From: an uncultured Pelagibacteraceae bacterium | GTDB taxonomy: Bacteria; Pseudomonadota; Alphaproteobacteria; Pelagibacterales; Pelagibacteraceae | DNA: 64,000 nucleotides | NCBI GenBank assembly: GCA_902592985.1 | Contig: CACJGR010000001.1 | Location: 1 to 64,000 of the forward strand | Direction of reading: 5' to 3' | In this document: in pieces, positions 1 through 8,732 of the stretch | Layout of the letters: every line of letters starts with the position of its first letter | Numbering within the stretch: position 1 is the stretch's first letter | The notes under the pieces: generated by a model | Told to the model about the DNA's origin: nothing | Databases searched by the model: none | Seen by the model: the letters and a program-made list of their open reading frames with translations, nothing else | Translations under genes and position numbers: made by a program

Positions 1-1
1 A

Positions 2-2047
2 AAATCTTGTCATAACACAAAATGGAGAGATGATTATAGCTGGATACATCAAAACAATATACTTGAAGTTTTAAAAGATAGTTCAAAATTACTACCTGAA
101 GTTAGAAAATATCTTGAAGAGGAAAATTATTATACTGACTTTAATTTGTCAGATACAAAAAATATTCAAAAAAAATTATTTGATGAAATTAAAGGTCGTA
201 TTAAGCTAGATGACGAATCTCTTCCCTATAAAGATTACAATTATGAATATTGGACTAAAACAACAACAAAAGGTAACTATTTTATTAAGTTAAGAAAAAA
301 AATTAATTCTAGCAAAATTGAAGAAATATGGAATGGAGACAAAGAAAAAGAAAAACTGAAAACTGAGTACTTTGGTGTTGGTGATTTAGAAGTGAGCTTT
401 AATGATAAATTTTTAGGTTATTCATTGGATTTAAAAGGTTCTGAATATTACACAATTTGTGTTAGGGATATTGAAACTGAAGAATTAGTAACAGAAAAAA
501 TAGAAGATACTTCTGGAAGCATCAGTTTTAGCCTTGATGATAAATATTTTTTTTACTCAAAATTAGACAAATATCATCGTCCAAAAAAAATATTTAGGCA
601 TAAAATTGGAACTTCGGTTAAAGAAGATACTTTAATTTTTGAAGAAAAAAATGAAGCTTTTACAGTTGGGATCGGTTTAAGTTCTGATGAAAAATACTTT
701 ATTATTACGACTTCAGATCATAATAGTTCAGAACAGCATTATTTTTCAGTAAATGAAGAATATCCAAGACCAAAGTTAATTAAACAAAGGAAAAAAGGTG
801 TGCTCTACTCTATTAATTCATGGGGTGGATTTTTTTATAATCACTCCAATGAAGATGCCGAAGACTTTAAAATTGAAATATGCAAAGATTTATCTAGTCA
901 AAAGTGGGAGGTATATATTCCAGCAAAAGAAGAAGTATTAATTGGAGGATTAGTTTTTTTAAATGATTGGATTATTAGATCTGAAGTTTCCAATGCACTT
1001 GGAAAAATTTTTGTAAAAAATATTAAAACAAATATCGAGGAAGAAATTAAATTTACAGATGAAAAAGTTATTGATCCAGGAATTTCATTAAAACAAAGAG
1101 ACAAAAATACTGACTATATACATTTGAGTTATTCATCTCCAAAAACTCAATCAAGAGTTTATCTATACAATTTAAAAAATAAGGAAAAAAAATTAATTAA
1201 GGAGCAAGAAATTCCGTCTGGACATAATCCCAGAAATTATATTGTTGAACGTTTGGAATGTAAGTCTCATGATGAAAGAATTGTTCCTATTACAATTACT
1301 AGACACAAAAAAACTAAAATTGATGGATCTGCTAATTTATTACTGTACGGTTATGGATCTTATGGAAGTTCAATGAGTCCAAGCTTTTCATCAACTAGAT
1401 TGAGCTTAATAAATAGAGATATAATTTGGGTTACTGCTCATATCAGGGGTGGCATGGAAAGAGGAATGAAATGGTGGAAAGAAGGAAAACTTTTAAATAA
1501 AAAAAATACCTTTGAAGATTATATTGCTGTTGCTGAATTTTTAATAAAAAAAAAATATACTTCAAATGGCAAAATTATTGGTATGGGTGGTTCAGCTGGT
1601 GGACTATTAATGGGTGTAGCTGTAAATCAAGCGCCAAAATTATTTTTAGGAATTATAATGGCGGTTCCTTTTGTAGATTCTCTAACAACTAATTTAGATC
1701 ACTCTTTGCCTTTAACTGTTGGGGAGTTTGAAGAATTTGGAAATGCTAAGAAAAATAAGGAACATTTTGATTATATATATTCTTATGCGCCTTATAATAA
1801 TATTAAAAAAATGGATTATCCACATATGCTTATCACAACTAGTTTGAGCGATAATAGAGTTTTATTTGATGAGCCTACAAAATTTACCGCTAAATTAAGA
1901 GAATACAAAACAGATGATAATCTTTTGCTTTTGAAAACAGAAATGAATGCTGGCCATGGTGGCAAATCAGGAAGAGATAGCGCTATAGAAGAAATAGCAA
2001 TTGATTATGCATTTGCATTAAAAATTTCAAAAAAAATTAATTCTTAA
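2..2047 (+). CDS. ptrB: Oligopeptidase B / prolyl oligopeptidase family S9A serine peptidase, 5' truncated by window edge
   Basis: Nucleophile motif GGSAGGLLMG, Asp region TSLSDNRVLFDEP, His region NAGHGGKSGR; the frame stays open upstream of the tracked start to base 2 (KSCHNTKWRDDYSWIHQNNILEVLK...). Confidence 0.9.
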   Translation, partial: KSCHNTKWRDDYSWIHQNNILEVLKDSSKLLPEVRKYLEEENYYTDFNLSDTKNIQKKLFDEIKGRIKLDDESLPYKDYNYEYWTKTTTKGNYFIKLRKKINSSKIEEIWNGDKEKEKLKTEYFGVGDLEVSFNDKFLGYSLDLKGSEYYTICVRDIETEELVTEKIEDTSGSISFSLDDKYFFYSKLDKYHRPKKIFRHKIGTSVKEDTLIFEEKNEAFTVGIGLSSDEKYFIITTSDHNSSEQHYFSVNEEYPRPKLIKQRKKGVLYSINSWGGFFYNHSNEDAEDFKIEICKDLSSQKWEVYIPAKEEVLIGGLVFLNDWIIRSEVSNALGKIFVKNIKTNIEEEIKFTDEKVIDPGISLKQRDKNTDYIHLSYSSPKTQSRVYLYNLKNKEKKLIKEQEIPSGHNPRNYIVERLECKSHDERIVPITITRHKKTKIDGSANLLLYGYGSYGSSMSPSFSSTRLSLINRDIIWVTAHIRGGMERGMKWWKEGKLLNKKNTFEDYIAVAEFLIKKKYTSNGKIIGMGGSAGGLLMGVAVNQAPKLFLGIIMAVPFVDSLTTNLDHSLPLTVGEFEEFGNAKKNKEHFDYIYSYAPYNNIKKMDYPHMLITTSLSDNRVLFDEPTKFTAKLREYKTDDNLLLLKTEMNAGHGGKSGRDSAIEEIAIDYAFALKISKKINS

Positions 2048-2084
2048 ATATTGAAAATAAAAAATTAGTACCCACATATATTAA

Positions 2085-2142
2085 GTAAGTCGCCTAATGG
2101 GGCTTACATAAAATAACCTTGCTAACAAAGGAGGATATTATG
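2085..2142 (+). promoter_or_regulatory. Candidate ROSE-like RNA thermometer in the hsp20 5' UTR
   Basis: CCUUGCU (2117-2123) pairs with the SD AGGAGG (2129-2134) with one bulged G; UUGCU anti-SD motif; upstream hairpin GTAAG...CTTAC (2085-2107); precedes an Hsp20 gene. Confidence 0.6.
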
Positions 2143-2586
2143 ACAAGTAAGGATCTATCTATATTCAACTCATTACGACCTTTTTCAATTGGTTTTGACG
2201 ATATGTTTGACCAATTTGAAAGTATGTTGGGAAATGGAGGTTTGGGTATGCAATCAAACTATCCACCATACAACATAAGAAAAACTGGAAAGGACAAATA
2301 CTCTATTGAAGTTGCTCTTGCTGGTTTTAGCAAAAAGGACGTAGAAGTTGAGTTTGAAGATAATTTATTAACTGTCAGAACCAAACAAGTTAATAAGTCT
2401 GAAGACAAAAATGAAGATGGTGAAATTATTCATAAAGGTATTTCACAAAGACAATTTGCTAGATCATTTACAATTGCAGACGATGTAAAAGTAGATGGTG
2501 CCGAACTTAAAGATGGTCTTTTGACGATAGCTTGTGAAAGAATTGTACCAGAATACAAAAAGAAAAAGCTTATTGAAATTAAATAA
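2140..2586 (+). CDS. Small heat shock protein Hsp20/IbpA family
   Basis: Alpha-crystallin domain (YNIRKTGKDKYSIEVALAGFSKKDVEVEFEDNLLTV...GISQRQFARSFTIADDVKVDGAELKDGLLTI); ATG at 2140 follows AGGAGG, so the tracked TTG start at 2119 is unlikely. Confidence 0.95.
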   Translation: MTSKDLSIFNSLRPFSIGFDDMFDQFESMLGNGGLGMQSNYPPYNIRKTGKDKYSIEVALAGFSKKDVEVEFEDNLLTVRTKQVNKSEDKNEDGEIIHKGISQRQFARSFTIADDVKVDGAELKDGLLTIACERIVPEYKKKKLIEIK

Positions 2587-2598
2587 GTATTTACCTTG

Positions 2599-2623
2599 CT
2601 TGTGGGGGAAAATTCCCCACAAG
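2599..2623. terminator. Strong hairpin between convergent genes (CTTGTGGGG-gaaaatt-CCCCACAAG)
   Basis: Perfect 9-bp stem in the convergent intergenic region; no U-tract on either side. Confidence 0.5.
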
Positions 2624-2625
2624 TA

Positions 2626-2928
2626 TTAAAAACAGCCTTTAGAAATAAAACCAATTACCATTTCATTATTATCAATTTCAAATTTTCTTTCACACTTTAT
2701 TCCATATTTTTTTGTATTATAAATTAAAAGTTTTGAGCCAGTTTCGCTTTTGGCCTCACTGTCAGGATTGCCCATAACAATTTTTAATTCAGAAACTGGT
2801 TGACCAATAAATTGACTTAATTTTTTATTTTCTTTTTTTACAGCTTCATCAGATTTTTTGTTTATAGTTTCACATCCATTAAATAAAAAAATAAATGTTA
2901 TTAATAAAAATATTTGAAAAATTTTCAT
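2626..2928 (-). CDS. Small putative lipoprotein
   Basis: Signal peptide with lipobox-like FNGC; 100 aa. Confidence 0.7.
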   Translation of the reverse strand: MKIFQIFLLITFIFLFNGCETINKKSDEAVKKENKKLSQFIGQPVSELKIVMGNPDSEAKSETGSKLLIYNTKKYGIKCERKFEIDNNEMVIGFISKGCF

Positions 2929-3091
2929 AGTTTCAACTAAATGTAGAATATCATAAAAATTATAAACAGATATAAACTCTCAAGTTGTATTGTACGCTTA
3001 ATTATTCACAGTAATCAATGTTATTTTCTTGTGACTTCTATAATAAGGTCTATTAAACTTTATTCTTAATTAATTATGGAGGTAAATATTT

Positions 3092-4438
3092 ATGATGGAT
3101 AAATATTTTGAATATAGAAAACATAAAACGGATTTTAATACAGAGGTAACTGCTGGCGTTACAACATTTTTGACGATGGCTTACATAATGTTTCTTAATC
3201 CGTTTATTTTGTCAGGAGAGTTTGCGGGCACTGATGCAGGATTTTTTGATTTTAATTCAGTATTTACGGCAACGATTCTGGCAACTGCTATAGCTTGTTT
3301 CATAATGGCTTTTTATGGAAAGACATGGCCAATAGGCTTAGCTCCAGGAATGGGGATTAATGCTTTTGTCGCTTTTGTTATAGTAGCAGGATTGGGTTAC
3401 ACTCCAGCAGAGGCACTAGGTGCTGTACTTGTTGCGGGTATAATCTTTTTAATTGTATCGTTAACTCCTGTTCGAGCTTGGATAATAAATTCAATTCCAA
3501 AAAGTTTAAAACTTGGAATTGGCGCTGGAATAGGACTTTTCTTAGCTATTATTGGCCTAGAAATTATGGGAGTAGTTGCTGATCATCCAGTAACTTTAGT
3601 TACTCTTGGAAATGTAAAACATCCACTGGTGATATTAGCTACTCTAGCATTTGCTACAATGATTGTGTTGGAGAAGAAAAAAGTTAAGGGAAATATCATT
3701 ATTGGTATACTTGTTTTCAGTGCAATTGCGTGGTTACCAATATGGGGATGGACTGGCTATAGTATTGAAGGCGGATCAGGTTTATCAAAATTTAATGGAA
3801 TCTTTGACACGCCGACATATCCTTCCTATTTATTTCAATTTGAAATAGGAAAAGTTTTGTCTGCAGGAGGAATGTCAGTTTTATTCACATTGTTTTTTAT
3901 AGACTTTTTCGATACGGCTGGAACGCTCACTTCGGTAGCAAACGTTGCTGGAAAAGTAGATAGCAAAGGTAAAGTTAAAGATATAGAAAAAGCAATGCTT
4001 GCAGACAGCGTTGGAACAGTTGCAGGTGCTTTAGTTGGAACCTCAACAGTAACTAGTTATGTAGAGTCTGGAGCAGGTGTTAAAGCTGGTGGCCGAACAG
4101 GTATGACTTCTCTTGTAATTGGAGTTCTATTCTTATTATGTTTAGGATTTGCACCACTTGCAACTAGTTTGCCAAAAGAGATTGATGGTGCGGCACTTGT
4201 CTATGTAGCGGTTCTTTTCGTTAGAAATATCGTTGATATAGAATGGAATGACATCGTTGAATCAGCACCGGCTGTTTTATGTATGATAGTTATGCCTCTG
4301 ACTTATTCTATAGCCAATGGAATAGCTATTGCGTTCATTACTTATGCATTAATTAAACTTTTAAGTGGAAAATATGAAGGAGTTTCGTCTGCTATTTGGA
4401 TTGTTGCAGCGTTAAGTGTAATAAACTTTATAGTATAA
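3092..4438 (+). CDS. NCS2 family purine permease (AzgA-like guanine/hypoxanthine type)
   Basis: N-terminus TEVTAGVTTFLTMAYIMFLNPFIL, GLAPGMGINAF, FFDTAGTL motifs; polytopic. Confidence 0.92.
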   Translation: MMDKYFEYRKHKTDFNTEVTAGVTTFLTMAYIMFLNPFILSGEFAGTDAGFFDFNSVFTATILATAIACFIMAFYGKTWPIGLAPGMGINAFVAFVIVAGLGYTPAEALGAVLVAGIIFLIVSLTPVRAWIINSIPKSLKLGIGAGIGLFLAIIGLEIMGVVADHPVTLVTLGNVKHPLVILATLAFATMIVLEKKKVKGNIIIGILVFSAIAWLPIWGWTGYSIEGGSGLSKFNGIFDTPTYPSYLFQFEIGKVLSAGGMSVLFTLFFIDFFDTAGTLTSVANVAGKVDSKGKVKDIEKAMLADSVGTVAGALVGTSTVTSYVESGAGVKAGGRTGMTSLVIGVLFLLCLGFAPLATSLPKEIDGAALVYVAVLFVRNIVDIEWNDIVESAPAVLCMIVMPLTYSIANGIAIAFITYALIKLLSGKYEGVSSAIWIVAALSVINFIV

Positions 4439-4463
4439 ACTTTAAAAAAAACTTCTATGAAAA

Positions 4464-4492
4464 GGGCCGGATTTATTCTGGCCCTTTTTTTT
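4464..4492 (+). terminator. Rho-independent terminator
   Basis: GGGCCGGA-tttat-TCTGGCCC stem followed by TTTTTTTT. Confidence 0.88.
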
Positions 4493-5015
4493 ATTTACTG
4501 TGTTTTTTTTTAATTTCTTCGATTCTAATTTCTTCATAAATTTCAAATGGCTGAACTATCCAAGGGTTATCAGATAATTTTACCGCACAATAATCTGGTT
4601 CAAAGGTTGACTTTTGTTTTTTCCATAATGTTGCTGTTTTAATATCTTCAATTTTATCTTTTATTGGTTCATATTTTTTTAACCAATCCACGCTTTTATT
4701 TAATGTAATTCCTGTATCTGAAAGGTCATCACATAATAAAATCTTGCCACCCATATTTTTTGCAATCGAACTCATTTCTCTTGAAAAGACTATGTCGCCT
4801 TGCTCATCTTCAACTCCCTTACCACTGTATGATTCAACTGCTAAATACGCACACTTTAATTTAAAAACTCTACTTAAAACATCTATCATTGGAGCGCCGC
4901 CACGCATTATACCAACTAACAAGGTTGGCTTATAACCGCTTTCATGAATTTGTATCGCCAACTTCTCTACTGTTTTATTGTACTCATCCCAATTAACAAT
5001 TAATTTTTCAGACAT
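4491..5015 (-). CDS. Purine (xanthine/hypoxanthine-type) phosphoribosyltransferase
   Basis: PRPP-binding motif ILLCDDLSDTGITL; GIMRGGAPMIDVL; purine gene neighbourhood. Confidence 0.82.
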   Translation of the reverse strand: MSEKLIVNWDEYNKTVEKLAIQIHESGYKPTLLVGIMRGGAPMIDVLSRVFKLKCAYLAVESYSGKGVEDEQGDIVFSREMSSIAKNMGGKILLCDDLSDTGITLNKSVDWLKKYEPIKDKIEDIKTATLWKKQKSTFEPDYCAVKLSDNPWIVQPFEIYEEIRIEEIKKKHSK

Positions 5016-5029
5016 ATATTTCTATATTC

Positions 5030-5941
5030 TTAATTTTTAAAAATGAAAAGAAAAACCGCAAGTGTTATAAAAGCTAAAATAGAAAAAATTAAGATATTCA
5101 ACCTATGAATGTTTTTCCCTCTTAAATTAAAGTAATGCCTTGCTACTGCAGAAATTAAAGCAACTAAACATAAAATTAACCAATTATATTTGTGATAAAC
5201 TATAAAACTATAGTGGCCTGATAGCATAATAAATAAAACTAAAAATGTTGAATAATTATTGTGAATAGATCTTTGTTTAGCAGCTAACGAGAGACTGGTA
5301 TCAAATTTTTCATTTTTTAAACTACTATTAATGATATTTTTTTGATTTGGAATAATCACAGTAAAAACATTTCCAAACATGTTTGAACCAATAATTAAAC
5401 CAACGCTCAAAAAGGCAAATTGTGGACCAAATATTTTTGTTAAACCAAAAGAAACTAAAGCTAATAAAATAAAAATAATTGATATAAAAAGTGCATTATT
5501 TTTAATTATTTTAGATTTACATAAAAAATCGTAAATAAACCAAAAAATAACTAGGGATAAAATTGAAACTAATATTGCGTTAAAAGAGGATATTTCCAAA
5601 ATTCGTTTATCAACCATTAAAATTTGAGAATTGTAATAATAAATTATAATTAGAAGAAGAATTCCTGTTATAAATGTTAAATAGCTTTGCCATTTAAAAA
5701 TTACTAAATTGTTAAGATATTCTGAAGGAGGTGATTTTTTTAATCTTATTAATTTATAATAATATCCAGAGTGCATAAGATAGCCTACTCCATCAACATC
5801 ATCGCTTGAAATATTCTTGTTAAGCTTATTGTCTAGATAATTAAACAAAAAGCTATTACCAACCCAAAGAATTGCAAATAAAACATGCCCCCATCTTAAA
5901 ATAAGCTCTAACCATTTTAATGTGTAAGGTATAAATTCCAT
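5030..5941 (-). CDS. puuD: PuuD-like urate hydroxylase, membrane domain only
   Basis: N-terminus EFIPYTLKWLELILRWGHVLFAILWVGNSFLFNYLD resembles the urate-oxidase N domain; no CxxCH in the ORF; purine cluster context. Confidence 0.75.
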   Translation of the reverse strand: MEFIPYTLKWLELILRWGHVLFAILWVGNSFLFNYLDNKLNKNISSDDVDGVGYLMHSGYYYKLIRLKKSPPSEYLNNLVIFKWQSYLTFITGILLLIIIYYYNSQILMVDKRILEISSFNAILVSILSLVIFWFIYDFLCKSKIIKNNALFISIIFILLALVSFGLTKIFGPQFAFLSVGLIIGSNMFGNVFTVIIPNQKNIINSSLKNEKFDTSLSLAAKQRSIHNNYSTFLVLFIMLSGHYSFIVYHKYNWLILCLVALISAVARHYFNLRGKNIHRLNILIFSILAFITLAVFLFIFKN

Positions 5942-5944
5942 GCT

Positions 5945-6415
5945 TTAATATTCAATCTTATCAATTTTCTTATCCCAAAGATCAAAAGCTTTTAAAGCTT
6001 CGTTTCTCATCATTTGCTTAATTGGAATTTTTCTATCTTCATTTTTTTTAGAAATCTCTGAATATATTAATGAGTCATCAAAATTAATTTTTTTTGCATC
6101 ATCTCTAGTATTTGCATAAAAAATATTATCAAGATGTGACCAATAAATAGCAGATAAACACATTGGGCATGGTTCGCAACTCGTATATAAATCACATCCA
6201 ACAAGATTAAATATATTTAACTTTTTGCATGCTTCTCTAATAGCAACAACTTCAGCATGGGCAGTTGGATCATTTGAAGAGGTAACTTTATTTGAACCTT
6301 CAGCAATTATTTTGTTTTCTTTAACAATAACACAACCAAATGGCCCGCCAGCAGTATTAACGCTATTTATTGAAAGCTCTATCGCTCTTAACATAAATTT
6401 ATTTTTTAAATCCAT
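5945..6415 (-). CDS. guaD: Guanine deaminase (cytidine deaminase-fold, GuaD type)
   Basis: TAHAEVVAIR and SCEPCPMCLSAIYW zinc motifs; C-terminal ALKAFDLWDKKIDKIEY resembles Bacillus GuaD. Confidence 0.85.
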   Translation of the reverse strand: MDLKNKFMLRAIELSINSVNTAGGPFGCVIVKENKIIAEGSNKVTSSNDPTAHAEVVAIREACKKLNIFNLVGCDLYTSCEPCPMCLSAIYWSHLDNIFYANTRDDAKKINFDDSLIYSEISKKNEDRKIPIKQMMRNEALKAFDLWDKKIDKIEY

Positions 6416-6419
6416 TTTT

Positions 6420-8729
6420 TTACCTAATATGATTAAATCTATTTTTTAACTCATTTAAACTCATTAAAATTTTTTCTGGTGTCGCTGGAGCATCAAGAAT
6501 TGGTATCTTTTTATATTTTCCTACAGAAGCAATCGCATCCTTGATTGCATAAAATACACTCATGGCTAACATAAGAGGTGGTTCTCCTGTAGTTTTAGCT
6601 TTATTAACAACATTTTCTTTGTTTTTTCCTTGTTTAAAAATTTCTACATTAAATTTTTTTGGCATATCGCTGACTGCTGGTATTTTATAAGTTGAAGGTG
6701 ATACTGTAGTAATTTGACCATTAGTCTTCCAATTTACTTCTTCTATTGTTAACCATCCTTGTCCTTGAACAAATCCTCCTTCAATTTGACCTAATTCTAA
6801 AGCTGGATTAATAGCTTTACCTGCATCATGTAAAATATCAACTCGTTCTACTATATTTTCTCCTGTGAGTATATCTATTGTAACTTCAGTTACTGCAGCA
6901 CCATAGCAAAAATATAAAAAAGGTCTTCCTGAAAATGTTTTTTTATCAAAATAAATTTTCGGTGTTGAATAAAAACCAGAGGATGATAATGAAATTCTAT
7001 TCAAGTAAGCTTCTTTAATTATTGTTTCAAATTTAAATGATTTTTTATTGAATTTAATTAATCCTTTTTCATAAACTATTTTAATATTCTTAATATTATA
7101 TTTTTTTTTGATAAATTTTTCTAAATTTTGTTTGATTTTTGAAACTGCATCAAGTGCTGCTGCTCCATTTAAATCTGTTGTAGAAGATGCGGCGCTTGCA
7201 GAAGTATTCGGAACTTTTGATGTATTTGTTGAAGAAATTTTTATTTTTTCAAATGATAAACCTAGCTCATTAGCAACAAGTTGGGCAATTTTGGTGTTAG
7301 TTCCTTGCCCCATTTCTACTCCACCATGATTTAAATGAACGCTTCCATCAGTATAAATATGCACTAATGCTCCAGCCTGATTAAGATGAGTAGTTGTAAA
7401 CGAAATACCAAATTTAACCGGTGTGATTGCAATGCCCTTTTTTAAATATTTACTTTTTTGGTTGAATTTTTTAATTTTTGAATATCTTTTTTTGTAATTT
7501 GATTTTTTTACCAGCTTATTAAAAATTTCTTGGATAACATTATCTTCAATTTTCATTCCATAATGGGTAATGTTTTTTTTCTTTTTTTGGTAAAAATTAT
7601 TTTTTCTAATTTGGCAAGGATCTTTATTCAAATACCTTGAAATATTATCAATTATATTTTCTATAACCATCATTCCTTGATTTCCACCAAACCCTCTGAA
7701 GGCGGTATTTGAAGCTGTATTGGTTTTACAAAGATAGTTCTGCACCCGGATGTGTGGGATATAATATGCATTATCTATATGCATTATTGCTCTTCCATTG
7801 ATTGCACCTGATAAATCTGGAGATATTCCACACCTTGATGATAATTTAATTTTTAATCCTTCAATAATTCCTAAACTATTAAAACCAACTTCAGACTCAG
7901 AATAAAAATCATGTCTTTTGCCAGTTATAATTATATCATCATCTCTATCTAATCTAAGTTTAACAGGTTTCCTTGTTTTGTAAGCAAGTAATGAACAAAT
8001 AGCTGAAGTCATAAAATTAGTTTCTTTGCCGCCAAAACCACCTCCAACTCTACGAACTAACACTGTTACTGAATTACTTTTTTGATTAAGCATCTTGGCA
8101 ATAATTTGTTGTGTTTCTGATGGATGTTGTGTTGAACTATAGACTAAAAAATCATTATCTTCTTTAGGTATTGCAAGGGCAACTTGTCCCTCTAAATAAA
8201 AATGCTCCTGACTTCCTGTGGTAAAATTAACCTTTAACTGATTTTTAGATTTACGAATTGCATTGGAAGGGTTGCCTCTTTGTATTTTTATTCCTTTTAA
8301 AACAAATTTTTTTTTCTTTAATGCTTCTTTTATCGTTACTATGGGTTTTAAAACTTTATAAATAACTTTAGCTTTTAAAACAGCTTTTCTTGCTAGTTCA
8401 GTAGAAATTGCAGCAACAGCAAATAAAGGTTGTCCATAATACTCAACTTTATTAGGTGAAAATATTGGATCACCATCAAAAACAGGACCTACATCATTTC
8501 TTCCAGGAATATCTTTATATCCAATTACTGAAATAACACCTTCACTTTTCCATACTTCACTTAGATCAATTTTCTTAATCAATGCATGTGATTTTTTGCT
8601 CCATCCAATTGCTCCATGTAAAGTCCCTTTTGGTTCACTAATATCATCTGTATAATCAGCATATCCACTTACATGTTTTGACGCACTGTCATGTGGTCTT
8701 TTTTCGTTAACAAAAATATTTTTACTCAT
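6420..8729 (-). CDS. xdhB: Xanthine dehydrogenase molybdopterin-binding subunit
   Basis: GGGFGGKE, AFRGFGGNQGM, GGVEMGQGTNTKIAQ, TTGEPPLMLAMSVFYAIKDA motifs. Confidence 0.95.
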   Translation of the reverse strand: MSKNIFVNEKRPHDSASKHVSGYADYTDDISEPKGTLHGAIGWSKKSHALIKKIDLSEVWKSEGVISVIGYKDIPGRNDVGPVFDGDPIFSPNKVEYYGQPLFAVAAISTELARKAVLKAKVIYKVLKPIVTIKEALKKKKFVLKGIKIQRGNPSNAIRKSKNQLKVNFTTGSQEHFYLEGQVALAIPKEDNDFLVYSSTQHPSETQQIIAKMLNQKSNSVTVLVRRVGGGFGGKETNFMTSAICSLLAYKTRKPVKLRLDRDDDIIITGKRHDFYSESEVGFNSLGIIEGLKIKLSSRCGISPDLSGAINGRAIMHIDNAYYIPHIRVQNYLCKTNTASNTAFRGFGGNQGMMVIENIIDNISRYLNKDPCQIRKNNFYQKKKKNITHYGMKIEDNVIQEIFNKLVKKSNYKKRYSKIKKFNQKSKYLKKGIAITPVKFGISFTTTHLNQAGALVHIYTDGSVHLNHGGVEMGQGTNTKIAQLVANELGLSFEKIKISSTNTSKVPNTSASAASSTTDLNGAAALDAVSKIKQNLEKFIKKKYNIKNIKIVYEKGLIKFNKKSFKFETIIKEAYLNRISLSSSGFYSTPKIYFDKKTFSGRPFLYFCYGAAVTEVTIDILTGENIVERVDILHDAGKAINPALELGQIEGGFVQGQGWLTIEEVNWKTNGQITTVSPSTYKIPAVSDMPKKFNVEIFKQGKNKENVVNKAKTTGEPPLMLAMSVFYAIKDAIASVGKYKKIPILDAPATPEKILMSLNELKNRFNHIR

Positions 8730-8732
8730 TAT

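Noticed and set aside
898-1104. Minus-strand 68-aa ORF inside the oligopeptidase gene
   Set aside because: Antisense to a clearly coding frame with catalytic motifs; no recognisable protein features. The same reasoning excludes 2430-2654, 7108-7329, 19522-19764, 21196-21483, 33344-33664, 34666-35109, 43767-44009, 45501-45761, 45837-46139, 47058-47258, 49217-49489 and similar track ORFs.
2940-3091. Possible purine riboswitch upstream of the NCS2 permease
   Set aside because: Could not find the conserved purine aptamer core or pairing pattern by eye; only promoter-like A/T sequence is seen.
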